A DNA stretch of 64,000 nt from Selaginella moellendorffii (lineage: Eukaryota; Streptophyta; Lycopodiopsida; Selaginellales; Selaginellaceae), in NCBI RefSeq assembly GCF_000143415.4, contig NW_003314328.1, positions 399,889-463,888 of the forward strand, given 5' to 3'. Position 1 is the stretch's first letter; each line of letters starts with the position of its first letter. The notes beneath the pieces were generated by a model, which was given only the letters and a program-made list of their open reading frames with translations, ran no database searches and had not been told where the DNA came from. Shown here in pieces: positions 23,980-35,453 of the stretch. The position numbers and the translations under genes were made by a program.

Positions 23980-24432
23980 TCATTTTATATGCTTCCGAGT
24001 GTTCTTCTCGCAATACTGCCCATAGTACTCGTGTGTCTCCATTTCTGTCTTTACCATCTCAAAAAAGATTTCATGGTAGTCTTTCGGGTGCGTGATATTG
24101 CAGTATGTCGCAAGAGCATATATACCATCATACTGATCATTGCCATTGTTTCCACCAGACGCTAGAAAACATATGGGGCACTTCTTGAAAGTGGCAGAAT
24201 TGCACTTTTCTAAAACAAGTAAGAGGGCATTCTTTTTCACCCAATTTGTTGCACCCTCTGTCATTGCATTTATCTCCAACTCATGATCACTATCCTCACT
24301 ATCCTCTCTTTCATTCTCTTGTGTGATTTGGTTATGCTGTGCAATGGGATAGTTATTGCATCTCCTAGCCCTTGAGCCCTGGGAAGAAAGATTGTGAGAG
24401 TTAAAATTACCAACACTAGAACCCATAGACAT
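23980..24432 (-). CDS. CPIC zinc-finger protein B (transposon accessory)
   Basis: An intact 150-codon frame with ATG at 24432 (MSMGSSVGNF). A polar N-terminus and acidic stretch (EREDSEDSDHELE) are followed by a C-x2-C...C-x3-H arrangement (CPIC to CNITH) and a helical end (FFEMVKTEMETHEYYGQY) that resembles CPIC protein A at 14615-15160. It converges on the transposase gene with only about 90 bp between stops. A decayed copy lies in the same place at 3990-4475, so it is a regular part of the element. Function unknown; the family was not recognised. Confidence 0.6.
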   Translation of the reverse strand: MSMGSSVGNFNSHNLSSQGSRARRCNNYPIAQHNQITQENEREDSEDSDHELEINAMTEGATNWVKKNALLLVLEKCNSATFKKCPICFLASGGNNGNDQYDGIYALATYCNITHPKDYHEIFFEMVKTEMETHEYYGQYCEKNTRKHIK

Positions 24433-24913
24433 TTGTGGGTGTATTTCCCTTTTTTCGAATGAGAGTGTGAATAAAGATTTATAAATTCTAGACAGTATGC
24501 TACGACAAACCCCTCAAGAATGTATTCTACAAAGAACCAAGTCTTTCTTTTATATGCAATAAGCTTACATTAATGGTTATTTTTTTTCCTTTCAAACGGT
24601 TATATGGCTTCACATAGAATCTTATTTCAAATTTAATAATTTTTTAATTCTAACAAACCTAACATTTACTAGCCAGAAAGCATAGAGTACAAATTTAAAG
24701 AAGTGACAAGAATACTCTTTTTTCAAACATTTTATTTTATGTTCTAACAAATGTCCCTATCATTGCATGTAGTAAATATTTAAATTATTATAACAAAATG
24801 TGTTCTTTAGAACATTTTTATCTATATAATATATAGAGAGTTATTAAATTATTAGGTTCACCATAACCTTAAAATTTTAAAATTTATAATGTTTGTACTA
24901 AATTACAGTTGAA

Positions 24914-24953
24914 AATTGAGCTCAACTCGTGAGCTCAAGTATGGTCCATGCCC
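24914..24953 (-). repeat. Right terminal inverted repeat
   Basis: Its reverse complement reads GGGCATGGACCATACTTGAG and continues to GAGTTGAGCTCAATT, pairing with 13305-13349. Confidence 0.7.
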
Positions 24954-26182
24954 TTCTTCGGGATGGTGGATTCTTTCTTTGATGATGATTATGCATATCT
25001 CTCTATTGATAGGATGATTGATGATCTTTCATGACGGTTAATTGTTCGCTTTGATGGCTTATGGCTTTTCGCAATACCACATGTTCTTTGTGGTTTGCTC
25101 TGGATTGGTCTATTGGGTTTGAGACATCAATAGGATGTTGCTGACACTTGCTTAAGAAACTTGAGTTCCTTTGTATTGTTGACCGGGATTTATTTAGATT
25201 GGCTAGTGCGATGGTTAGCATGAATGTTATGTTTGTTGGTCTTACCGCATTTATTCTGTTCTGTTGATTATTGCTTGAGTTAGTTCTGATAGATTAGGAT
25301 GTTATTTCCTTCGGATGATACATTCGTGAGCATTGTGCTTGTCAGTCAATGATACTTTGTGTTCTTGAGTTCTCTTTAGTAAGTTGTTTGGCATACTGTC
25401 TACCATTTTCAGTAATTAAGTTTCATCATTGAGTTTCCTTGATAATATACTTGCTATTGAATTTTGTTGGATGGTGATTCCTATGCCTACCAATTGTGAT
25501 GATCTTGGTGGTTCCTATACTATAATATTAATTTATCGGATAATAACTTACTTGGAATACTTTTGTGTTCTAATATACGAATTATTCATTGATAATTAAG
25601 ACTCTAAGATATCATTGTCTCTGACTTTGATATTGTCCATCTATTGATCTTTGGGTTTGGGCCAATATAAGTAAACTAGCTATGGCACTTCGTGTGCATG
25701 GTGAAATCTTTAGTCATGGGGTAGTTACTATCAACTGGTCACATCACCCGCCTCTTTGTCGATGTTCCTTATTCTGTTAAAAGGGCGTGACCGTGTAAAC
25801 AACTCTACCTACTTGTTTATAGCAGTCTATCTAAACCTTACCGACGGGTTTGGTTTCTTTGCTCAAGAGGGTTGGAGCCTCTGGCTTCTCTCTATATGTC
25901 CTTGCGGGTAGGGGCGTATCACACTTTTATAAGTTGGGTGACATCCAAAGCAGCAAGGGTGGCTAACTCCATTGGTCATTTCCTTGTCGGCGATGGCCGA
26001 AAGGTGTCTGAGTGGGTAGCGTATCCGCATTAGACATAGAGGTTACCTTCTAACTCATTTAAGTTGGTGCATTTCTCACATAGTGTGAATACTGTGAACT
26101 TTTTCTAGAGTTGTTTCCTTGGCGGTATTCTAGACTCAAGTATGCATCGATGAAGACGTCGATCTTCCCTAGGGGGGGAGAG
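24954..26182 (+). other. Interior of the LTR retrotransposon (3' part)
   Basis: Non-coding as far as I can see, with stops in all frames. The purine tract AGGGGGGGAGAG at 26171-26182 abuts the 3' LTR. One short frame near 25965-26030 (VGDGRKVSEW) recalls the LINE-type phrase GDG...W, but it is too short to call. Confidence 0.55.
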
Positions 26183-27318
26183 TATCGCGAATGTGACTTT
26201 GGGTATCGAAAGTTACCTATCGGTCAGTCCTTGTGGACACTCTTTCCTTACTGCCATGACAACAGGAGGTCAGTACTGCTGGTTCCTATCATTGGCCCCT
26301 CTTGTCCAAGTGTTAGTAAACTGGGCTTAGCATCTGTACTTAGCCAAATGGACATAAGGTAGGAACTCCTATGTGTTTCTAACTGAGCATTCTCGACTTG
26401 GCTTTTCATTCTCTTTTGCTTTGTCTTGCACTTGCTAGTATCAAAAACCACCCGTGATATTGAGCTTGGTCCCTCAATATCGCTAAATGATAGCTTACCA
26501 TGTCTACCAAACACCTTCGCTATCATGCCCTTTGTGTTAGTCTTAATTTGGTCCCAAATGCTAATTATGGAAAGTGTCTAGAGGCATATCTATAGAATGT
26601 AAAGATTGGCCTAAACACAATGGTGTTCGTCCCGTATCCAAATTCACAATCTAGTGCCATTCTATATTTAGTAAGTTTCGAGCTTGTCCCAGAGACTAAC
26701 TTCTGATACTAAGGGAGGCTTGGGGTGAAAGCCCAAAGCATGTGTTTCTCAAGGGGGGGGGGGGCAGGGGGGGACACCGTGGGGGGCTCCAAATGTATAG
26801 TAGGGATAGTGGGTAAGTTAGGCATGGCCAACCAACTTGAAGCATAGTATAGCTCCTGCTTGCGTGTCTGTCCTTGTTTTGCGTCTGGCTTGGGTCTAAG
26901 CCCAAGCTCCACACCATGCTAGCTGATGGGGTACCCATATCCTCGCGTTAGACCACCGGTATGCCGAAATAGCGCCAGACTCCATTTGGCTCTGTTTTGT
27001 ATACTAGTCCTAGCATTGGGATGCTAGTTACTCTAGGACTGTTCCAAGTTGTTTCGGACTTCTATCCCTTCGCTCCTTAGGCTATATGCTTAGGAGTTGT
27101 TCCGTGCTCCAGTGCTAATGTTCTTTGGCACTATACTTAGGAGTTTGGCACTGTTCCTTTATTCAGTGGCCCAAGGCCCTAAACCTCAGATTCCACACCA
27201 CTGTCCTATGGACATGTGGCATGTGACACGTGGCATAAAGAGGGTTTAGGTTCCTCTTCGTGTTGTTATCCTATGGTAAATCACCATAGGATAAAGGGTC
27301 AAAACCACGTGCGTTACA
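26183..27318 (+). repeat. 3' LTR
   Basis: Starts TATCGCGAATGTGAC (first G lost to A) and ends GCGTTACA. It is collinear with 11880-13024. A small deletion relative to the 5' LTR lies near 26581. Confidence 0.85.
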
Positions 27319-27791
27319 AACACTTAAACCTCACATCATCCCCTCCTCTTAGAATTATGGAAGATAGTCAAAGTTTTTTAGTGGACAAACTAAGATTTGG
27401 AAGAACATTAGGAAGAGGCATCTATGGATCTATAGGTGGTGTCAGTTGTTCTTGATCCCTTTGTAAAAAGTGTTTCAACTATTGCATATACACAATTTCT
27501 AAAGGATTGGCCTATTCAAAGTCATAATAAACCTCATAAATTTGTGGGGTCCAACTTACTACAAAACTTGATACAATCCCTTCCACTAAGCAAAGAGCCC
27601 TTTAAATAAACTATATATTGTAAGATTGGGAAAATGGACTAATGCCACATCATTCATTTTGTACTTTACAAGTGGATGATGATAAGAGTTGTAACACCAT
27701 TATTGTCCCACTTGTATGCAACCTAGATGTTTGACAGACTCTACTCGAACCAGTGGAAGAATGTTCGTCAAATGCTAATCCCAAATTTAGC

Positions 27792-28383
27792 TATAAACAA
27801 CCAAAGGGAATGACTCGAAAGACGATCTATGTGGTTAAATATAGAAGGAAAGGGCCCATGAATAAGAGTGCACCCATTTTTCCAATTGGTTAAGGGTCTT
27901 AGGATACTTGGGGTTAAGTGTCCTTGGGTTTGAATAGTACTGAGTTTGCTGACTTCCCGAGAAGTCCAAACTTAGGAGCTTACATTTGGTATCATAGGGG
28001 TCTTGGATCTGACTCTGTTGGTTAGCTAGGGGAATCGCACCATATGTTAATTGACATCTGGCAAGTCTAGTTTGCTCCCACTAGGCTCAACCCGAGGGGT
28101 TAGGTGTCAAGAGATCGGAGCTCTTAGGAAAGTTGTGGCTCTCAGCTTCCATTCATGAGGGCGTGAACTTGTAGGGAAGCATGATGGATTGTAAACAACT
28201 AAAGGGAATGACTTGAAAGATGATCCATGGGGTTCAAATATAGAAGGAAAGGGCCCATGAATAACAATGCATCCCCTTTTCCAATTGGTTAAGGGTCTTA
28301 GGATATTTGGGGTTAAGCGTCCTTGGGTTTGAATAATATTGGGCTGGGTGACCTCTCAGGAAGTCCAAACTCATGAGCTTACA
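27792..28383 (+). mobile_element. TRIM (miniature LTR retrotransposon)
   Basis: Direct terminal repeats 27792-27984 (193 bp) and 28190-28383 (194 bp) flank about 205 bp of interior. The first LTR is followed by TTTGGTATCATAGGGG, an initiator-tRNA-Met-like primer site. Flanking 5-mers are TTAGC and CTAGC (4 of 5). No coding capacity. These are the defining traits of terminal-repeat retrotransposons in miniature. Confidence 0.75.
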
Positions 28384-28560
28384 CTAGCATCAACAACTCG
28401 TAGCAATTGCAAAGGTAAACTCAACTTTGTTGGTAATATCAAATCATGATTATATAGGAGTTTATATGGTAAAGCACTAACAGAACTTTGCACCCTTATG
28501 ACATATGCATACCAAAGAAACCGTAAATACCATCCTAATTTGAATGCTGAAAATTCATAT

Positions 28561-31200
28561 ACTTCACAATCATCCCTTTAAAGGTTTAAACGAACCGTTC
28601 CACCAAACTATCTGACTGTGGATGATAAGCATTTATGAAAGTGTTGTGTATCTTCAATTGAAATATTAAAACATGAAATGCTTTAGCCATAAGTGTGAGA
28701 CTATTATCTAAAAGAATTCGCTCCAGATAGGAATGCTGAAACACCACTTGATTGAAGAGGAAGTATCCAATAGCAGTTACAGATGCATTACCAAGAGCAT
28801 CGACTTTCACCTAATGAGTCAAGTGGTCAAAAGCAATAATGATATACTTATTACTAGCAATTGACTATGGAAAAGGCCTTATTAGATCAAATGCCATCAA
28901 CTAAAATGGAAGGAAAACTGCAATTGACTCCAACCATCCTTCAACATCACAAAGGGGAATATTATGAGCTTGGCACCAAACATAGTTACACATATACTGG
29001 TAATGTTATGTTGCATCTTTAGCCAATAGAAAGACTTACATAGCTTTTTTGTCATACAACAATATCCTATACACTTGCATAGAATAAAAGAATCATGGTA
29101 GGTGTGAAGAAAATGTGGAATAAAGATTGAAGGCACCACTAGTTATAAATGATCATTAGAGTCCATCCCTACAAAATAAAGAAGATCATCCCCAAGGTAA
29201 TATTGAGAATGTAAATGTTAGAATAACAAGTCATCAATAAGTAATGTAAAATTCTTAAACCCATTGCAAAGTCTTTAGATCCATAATTTAACCTTTTGAG
29301 CCTTACGAACTTCATCAAGAGAAGGTAAATTTTTCTTCACACCTTGTGAACACTGAACATAAAGTATAGCAATTGCTGACGGAATAGATTTCTCATCAAA
29401 AAAATTCTATAGATGTTGAAATAACAAGCTCATCAGACATATGAGAAGAGAGAAAAGATGGAAGAAGAGCTCGAGAAAGGGTGTTAGCATCACTTATAAA
29501 ACTTCTTGAATGATGAACAACATTAAAATCATACATTTGAAGCTTTAAAGCCCACCAAGTAATATGACCAACCAAGTTCTTCCACTTCAATAATGAAGTA
29601 ACTATAATATGATTACATTTTAGTAATGTTTAAGAATTATGTAGATATACATGAAGTTTCTTGAAACCCTAAATTACTGCTAAACACTCCTCTATCATAG
29701 AGTAGTTCACCTCCACTAGTTATAATATATAGCTGATATATGCAATAGGATGGCATTGACCAAGCAAACTTGGGCTCTTTTGCATCCTCCCAAATTGATA
29801 TCAAAAGCATCCATACACAAAATGAAAAGTCAAGTGTAATCAGGATACACCATAATTAAATGAGTCATCAATAACTCTTTGAAATCTGTAAATGCCCACT
29901 CACAATCCACGAACTAGATGAAAGACAATGTTGACAACTTCAATAGTGCTTGTAATGGTGTAGTACGATCAAAAAGATAATTAACAAAATAATTGAGATA
30001 TTGCACCTTTTTTAAAAAGCACTACATATCATTCACACATATTAGAGTAGGGAACTTAAGAATAATCATAATTTTTTTAGGATCAACTTGCAAACCTTCA
30101 TTAGAAATATAAAATTTAAAATAAGTGGTATCCTTGGATCCAAACATGCACTTTGATTGCTTTAGTTTTAAACCAACTTCCAATAGTTAATCCAACACTT
30201 TATGAATAATCATAAATGTATTCCTCCCATATCCCCTCTGAGTGGATTAAGATATCATCGATGAATTTAATAATCACTTTCGGCATATCACAAAGAACCT
30301 CATCCATCATCTACTAGAAAGTCACTGAATCATTATTCAAACCAAATGGCATCACCAAAAACTCATATAAACTAAATGGTATACAAAAAGTAATTTTGGG
30401 AATATTTTCCTCTATCATCAACATTTGCCAATACTTAGAAGCAAGACCTAACTTGAACCAATGATTTCTCCCTAAATGATCTAAAAGATTAATAGTATGA
30501 AGAAGAGGGTACACATTTGAGATTGCCATTTCATTTAACGAATAATAGTTGATGTAAAAATGAATAATCCCATTAAGCTTTGTCATAAAATGAGGTTTAC
30601 ATGCCTAAGGACTCCGAGTGTTATATGCCCAAAGGGTGTTATTCAAAAGTCCTCTTGTTATAAAAATGAACTTGGAAAGTAAACATTGGATGAATGGGTG
30701 TTGAGTGAACCCCTTGACAACACTCCAAAAAAAAAAATAAAAGGGTCACTGACTTATTCATGCAAGAACCCTTCACTGTATGCATGATTCCTTATTTTCC
30801 AAAAACATCTCGGTGCCTAGACATTTCCTCTATAGCAGCACGAAAAAAATGTTATTAAAGCCAAGGTTTCCACCTAGGAAATGAAAGTTGCCAATTTAGA
30901 AAATGCCGACAACACTAATAAATGTGACCAACTTCATCACATGCCCAACCGTTAACATCACGACCACGACTATGTCCTTGCCCTTGTCCTTGAACTTGAG
31001 TAACAGCAGCATCAACCTCCATTGGAACATGACCATTTCCCACTGAAACTAGAGCTGAAGGACATGTAGTGAGAAATGGAAAAGGCAATATCTCATAATG
31101 TTGTGCCAATCGAAGAGCATTGTCAAGGGTGGTTAAAGCAAATGCATACACAAATACTACAAAATCTTAACAAAGTGCTGACCACAACATTCCCAAGTTG
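28561..31200 (-). pseudogene. Decayed Ty3/gypsy polyprotein (gag to integrase)
   Basis: On the minus strand, from high to low coordinates: a gag zinc-knuckle remnant (WACDEVGHIY near 30920), reverse transcriptase (SLNEMAISNVYPL, MPFGLNN near 30330-30560, FIDDILIHS near 30225-30255), RNase H tail (WWALKLQMYDF and ANTLSR near 29470-29570), integrase end (AYHPQSDSLVERF near 28590). The order gag-RT-RNaseH-IN fits Ty3/gypsy. Stops and frameshifts are frequent; no intact domain remains. LTRs not identified, though 31630-31800 pairs inversely with 11726-11879. Confidence 0.75.
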
Positions 31201-31629
31201 ATCTACTCTGACATATGTGGCTTTGCACGAAGTAAAAGTCTTTAGAAATGAACACTAAATTGCATCACTGATTTAGATGGCCTTTGACAAAGATGATGTA
31301 ATTGTTGGAAGGTTACCATATATCATTCTTAGGATGATACTTGGCATTTGTGTGAGTTTCCCATGTGTCTCTAAAGGATGACACTACAGTGGTATAATGG
31401 TTTGAGTGCAGCCACTTGTGTGGATTGAAGCATTCTCCCAAATGTCTTCAAATGCATATTTGGACACATTGATGTCACCGTAGAGTGATCGAACTAATAG
31501 TATACATCATCCCTAAGATTCTTATGAAAGAACTTCGGCCGAAAGCAATAATTAGTAACAAAAGTAAAAGGAGTTATACCACACACTGTGAATGCTGCCA
31601 TCAACTAAGTTTAATTGTTCAATTGCAAT

Positions 31630-31800
31630 TGCATAACATCGAGCAAAGCTATGCTATATATTAATATTAGTATAGTGAGATTTTGATAGCTGTCGAATTG
31701 GTTTCAATCAGGACCACTTGTTCTTGTGTATAAGCAATGGTTTTTGGGCTAATTGATATACACATTTCTATATTTCATTTCCATATTCCATACACTCATA
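31630..31800 (-). repeat. Inverted-repeat partner of 11726-11879
   Basis: The reverse complement follows 11726-11879 closely. It lies upstream of the gypsy remnant in its reading direction, so it may be that element's LTR end or leader. Confidence 0.5.
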
Positions 31801-32729
31801 TTAGTGGAAATAAGAACTAATTTTGATTATCCCTAAGGAGTGATTTGGGATTTTGGTTTAGATCTAGCTTTTACATTGTCTAAATCTCCCTTTTTTTTTA
31901 TAGTTTTTTCAATTTTTTTCTTTTTCTTTTTTCTTTTTTATTCATCTTCATGGCAGAGTAGTAACCTCCTCCTCTTTTAACTCTAGAATAGCAATTGGTG
32001 CAAATACAATTGGACCTCATAAAGTGATTTTATACAAAATGAATAAATCTTAACTAGAAATTATCGAATAAATATTGACCAATTATTTTTGTAACTCCAA
32101 GAATGACAACTTTTACTTTCAAATTCAAAATTATAATATTATACACTTCATTTCTTCCTTTGCAAAAATAAGTTTTTTGTCATCCCTCTTTATCCCAATC
32201 ATATAAGTTAATCACGAATCATGTTTCAAAATAAAAAATATACATAAAAATGTTTTTGGCAAAAAAGTTATGGTCAATTGATAATTTAAACTTTCTGATA
32301 CTGAAACTTCCAAACATTGTAATATATTGCGAATTTATTTAAAAAAGAGAAAATAACACAATCTTCAATGCTCCAAGGTCTCTTTGATCTTGACTTATAT
32401 ACTTAAGAAAATATTATTTATTATAAGTATTTTTTATCTTTTAAAGTAATTTAAAACACCAAAAAAATGTTATCCTTTTCTTATTGATTATTTTATAAAA
32501 GTTTAACTTTGATCATGAGAATTCAGTATAGCTCCATGAACCCTTGCTTACCTTTAGCAAGATTGTTGCCCAATATGCCCTGCTTACCTTTAACAAGATT
32601 GTTGCACCTATTTACACCCTAAAAAAACGGGCTTTTTGAAATCTCTTTTGTTTTTTTTTTGTTTTTTTTTGTTTTTTTTCTTTTTTGTAAACTCTCGTCC
32701 CAGGACCTAGTAGCAGTGATATGGCTTGG
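31801..32729. other. AT-rich spacer, no gene seen
   Basis: Poly-T and poly-A rich, with stops throughout. The 32640-32690 part is a long T-rich run just past the 3' end of the NCL gene. Confidence 0.6.
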
Positions 32730-34992
32730 CTAATGCCAGCCTAGCACATTATCAAGGAAAGCAATACTAGCTATGGACAAAGGATATAACACCAGTACTG
32801 GGAGAGAGAGCCAAGAAGGAAAAGTCATTCTTGATCCCCCGAGCACACCAACAAAGAATGTGGTGATCAGTATAGCCGTCACCTGAAAACGAGCAAGCGT
32901 AAGGCGAGAGAAAAAGCTTTTGCAATCAAATCTTGCTACCTCGCTAGAGAAATCCCACGTCAACCCTCTCGTATACACCAAGCCAAGGAAAATTCCAAGG
33001 CAGCTGAAGCAAAGTCGATGTTAAGAGAGTTCCAAAGAAGCAAGGCAAAGATCTTACAGTGTATTGTTCATTGTCACCGCACCATAAATCTGAGAAAATG
33101 TGAGCGAGATGTTTCTCTTCCGCCTCTTTTGTGCAAAGCTGATGCTGGAGACGAGCTCGCTCGCGTTAGACGCAAGTGGAGTGAACACAAAGGCGATAAA
33201 GAAAGGAGGTATCTGTGATGCCTGTGCAAATCCATTGATGCTGTTGACAAGAGGATCTGCGAAAGCAGCCGCAAGCAAGCTCCCCGAGAGGAGATAGAGG
33301 ATGGCTTCAACGTACAGCTTCGAGGATCCAGGTTGGCTTTTATCATCCTCCACCTCGTCAATATCCTGCTCGAGGAGCCGCAAGACCTGTCAAGAAAGGA
33401 AATGTTATCAAACGTTTCCTACAAGGCCACAATGAAGAACAAACCTTTTCTGCTTCTTCAGACTTGGCTGCCCAAAAGTTCGGCTCGTCCGAGGTTTCCA
33501 GTTGGTGTAACGCTCGTAAATGCTTCACTTTCGCGACTTGCACAGCCCACTTGTTCAGTCCCTCGACGAACTCATGTTGAGCAATGGATTTGTTTGCGTC
33601 AACATCGAACTCCTTCAGCCAGTTGTCGATCAAATCGCGAGACATGGCGTCCCTGACAATAAGTGCTCAAAACAATGAGCGACAAAAGAAGGCGACTCAT
33701 GTACCCGTTTGTTTCGATCCCAAGGCCGACCATGAACGCCTCCAGTTCATCTTTTTCGATTTTCCCGTCGGCATTCTTGTCGAAGCAAATGAAAATGTTT
33801 TCCAGCTTTTCTCTCCCGAATGCTGCAAGCTTCTTTTCCTAATAAAAAATGAAATATAAATACACATAGTGATATCCAAGTGGTATCCATTAGTACCTTG
33901 CTCTCTATGGACGAATACGAGGATACTTTTTGTAAAACGCGAGTTTTGAGAAATCCAAGGCGTGCCTCATCAATCCTTTTTTGTTGCAACCACGGAAACG
34001 CCACCTTCAGCCACAAAAGCAATTCAACGTCAAGAGCGTAAACGGAGTATGCTTCAGCTTGCCTGGTATGCGCAATAAACAAAAAGTCCAACGCATGAGA
34101 TTGCAGAACCAATGAAGGCAGCTTCTGGGCCTTCAGAGGGATGACCATCCAGTAGAGGAACTTGAGCACAAATGAGAGGAAGCGTAGACGCGATCATAAT
34201 CCAGGCACCCCATCTTTCAAAGTTTAGAAACACGGTCAATCTGCAGAGATCTTACGAGACCAAGTTACGTACCTTGTTTGCGTATCAACCGTAACACCAG
34301 TATGGAAAAGATCGTACTTTTTCGTTAGCACTTCATCTTTCGCTGTTCTATCGGAAGAACTCAAGTCACAGCGCCCAGCCAGAAGCGATCCAGCCCATGC
34401 AAGCGTGAGGAGAAGCGTCGTGGAGCCTGCTAAGACGCCTACTCCCACCATCACCTCCTCCTGCGCCTGAAAAAAAGACCTGCTTCACCAAGTTAGAGCT
34501 TACTCGAAAAAAGCTATGGAGCTCAGAGTTTACCTCTTGAATGCTTCCCCCTGTACCAGATGCTAGAATCAACAATGTATCCGGAAGAGCTCCCAGAATC
34601 GGTAGAAGCAGACCACCAATCAGACCTGGATTCATCACCTGTAGAAACCGAGAATCTGTAAAAGCTAGCTATGGTTTTCGGGTTTTGTTTACCTCGAGAA
34701 GGACTTCACTGCCTTTGGAGATAAATCTCGCAGCTACGAGAAGTAAGCAACCAAAAGTGGCCATGAGGAAGAGGTTCCCGCCGATGTTAGACGAGCAAGG
34801 AAGGAAGCCATAGCTCTCCTCACAAAGGTTCTCGCATTGAGGAGCAGCTTGGCTGCTTTGCTCCGGAATAGTGGCAGTGGCCATTGTGCTAGCAATCACT
34901 TCCTGCGCCGCTTGAGAGGATTGAGTTGGATTTGGTGCCGCCAGCGCGCCGGGAGAGGATGAAAGCAGCAGTAGAGGCAGTGTTAAGTTCAT
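32730..34992 (-). CDS. NCL: NCL-type Na+/Ca2+ exchanger-like protein with EF hands
   Basis: Ten exons (minus): 34992-34693, 34638-34534, 34466-34273, 34213-34063, 34004-33897, 33838-33705, 33652-33445, 33386-33058, 33003-32940, 32882-32730; total 582 codons with matching phases. N-terminal signal-like stretch, first exchanger repeat (GSEVLLEVMNPGLIGG..LPDTLLIL), two EF hands in the middle (DKNADGKIEKDE and DVDANKSIAQHE), second exchanger repeat (FIAFVFTPLASNASE), hydrophobic C-terminal segments. Length and order match plant NCL proteins, which are membrane cation exchangers linked to Ca2+ homeostasis. Intron 4 (34062-34005) begins GC, not GT; the joined product YCAYQ|VAFPWLQ fits the family. 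Confidence 0.9.
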
Positions 34993-35453
34993 CACACTTT
35001 GATAGCTTCTCTAGACAGGAAAAAAAAAGGAAGAAAAGCGTGAGCTCGCATAGCTAGAAATTAGAGAAGAAAATGAAAGACCTTGATCGCAAGAGAGCTC
35101 CATTCTCGCCGTGCAGCCTTGAAACCCTCTGCTCTGGAGTGGAGTGAAAAGAAAGCACCAAAACGATTGCCTTGCCTCGATCGGACGCATTTTCCAGGGA
35201 AATCTTTCCTGCATTGCAAGTAATGCATAGCTATGAGCAAGAGAATGATCGAGATTACCTAGCGCACGCACTATATAGACGCGTATGGCGCGCTTGGAAC
35301 TCCGTGGGAACGAAGAGCGCCATAGCCTATCCGAGAATTTAACAAAATCCTAACACTATTTGAGTTATTTATTAGGGCTCATTATCCAAAAGTGAAATAT
35401 TCATTTCGCCCTAAGCTTAAGCCCTAAATTTTTGGGCGCAGTGGAGGAAAGGC

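Larger units (their letters stand above)
13305..24953. mobile_element. 11.65-kb two-module DNA transposon (methyltransferase-like module plus SWIM transposase module)
   Basis: The ends form an imperfect inverted repeat of about 40-45 bp: 13305-13349 begins GGGGATGGTCCA, and the reverse complement of 24914-24953 begins GGGCATGGACCA. Both continue into GAGTTGAGCTCAATT. The interior carries four main genes in two convergent pairs: CPIC protein A against the ParB-methyltransferase gene, and the transposase against CPIC protein B. The copy at 1-5018 shares both termini, the transposase and CPIC-B but has only about 100 bp in place of module 1. I could not identify a convincing target-site duplication. 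The 100-N gap lies inside, so the length is nominal. Confidence 0.7.
11880..27318 (+). mobile_element. Non-autonomous LTR retrotransposon containing a nested DNA element
   Basis: Two direct repeats of 1145 and 1136 bp begin TG (TA in the 3' copy) and end CA. The outside flanks are GACAC and AACAC, a 4-of-5 match to a 5-bp target duplication. TTGGTATCAAAGG, like an initiator-tRNA-Met primer site, follows the first LTR, and the purine run AGGGGGGGAGAG precedes the second. Without the nested insert (13305-24953) the element is about 3.8 kb with only about 1.5 kb of interior and no recognisable gag or pol. It is therefore a LARD-like non-autonomous family. A further LTR fragment lies at 1790-2262. 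Confidence 0.8.

Noticed and set aside
25965-26030. LINE reverse transcriptase fragment (VGDGRKVSEW)
   Set aside because: Only about 20 residues resemble a LINE phrase and no neighbouring RT motif is present.
34213-34235. Alternative NCL acceptor at the CTGCAG near 34231
   Set aside because: It is in frame but would leave an intron under 40 bp and add residues not expected in the family; the acceptor at 34214 fits better.
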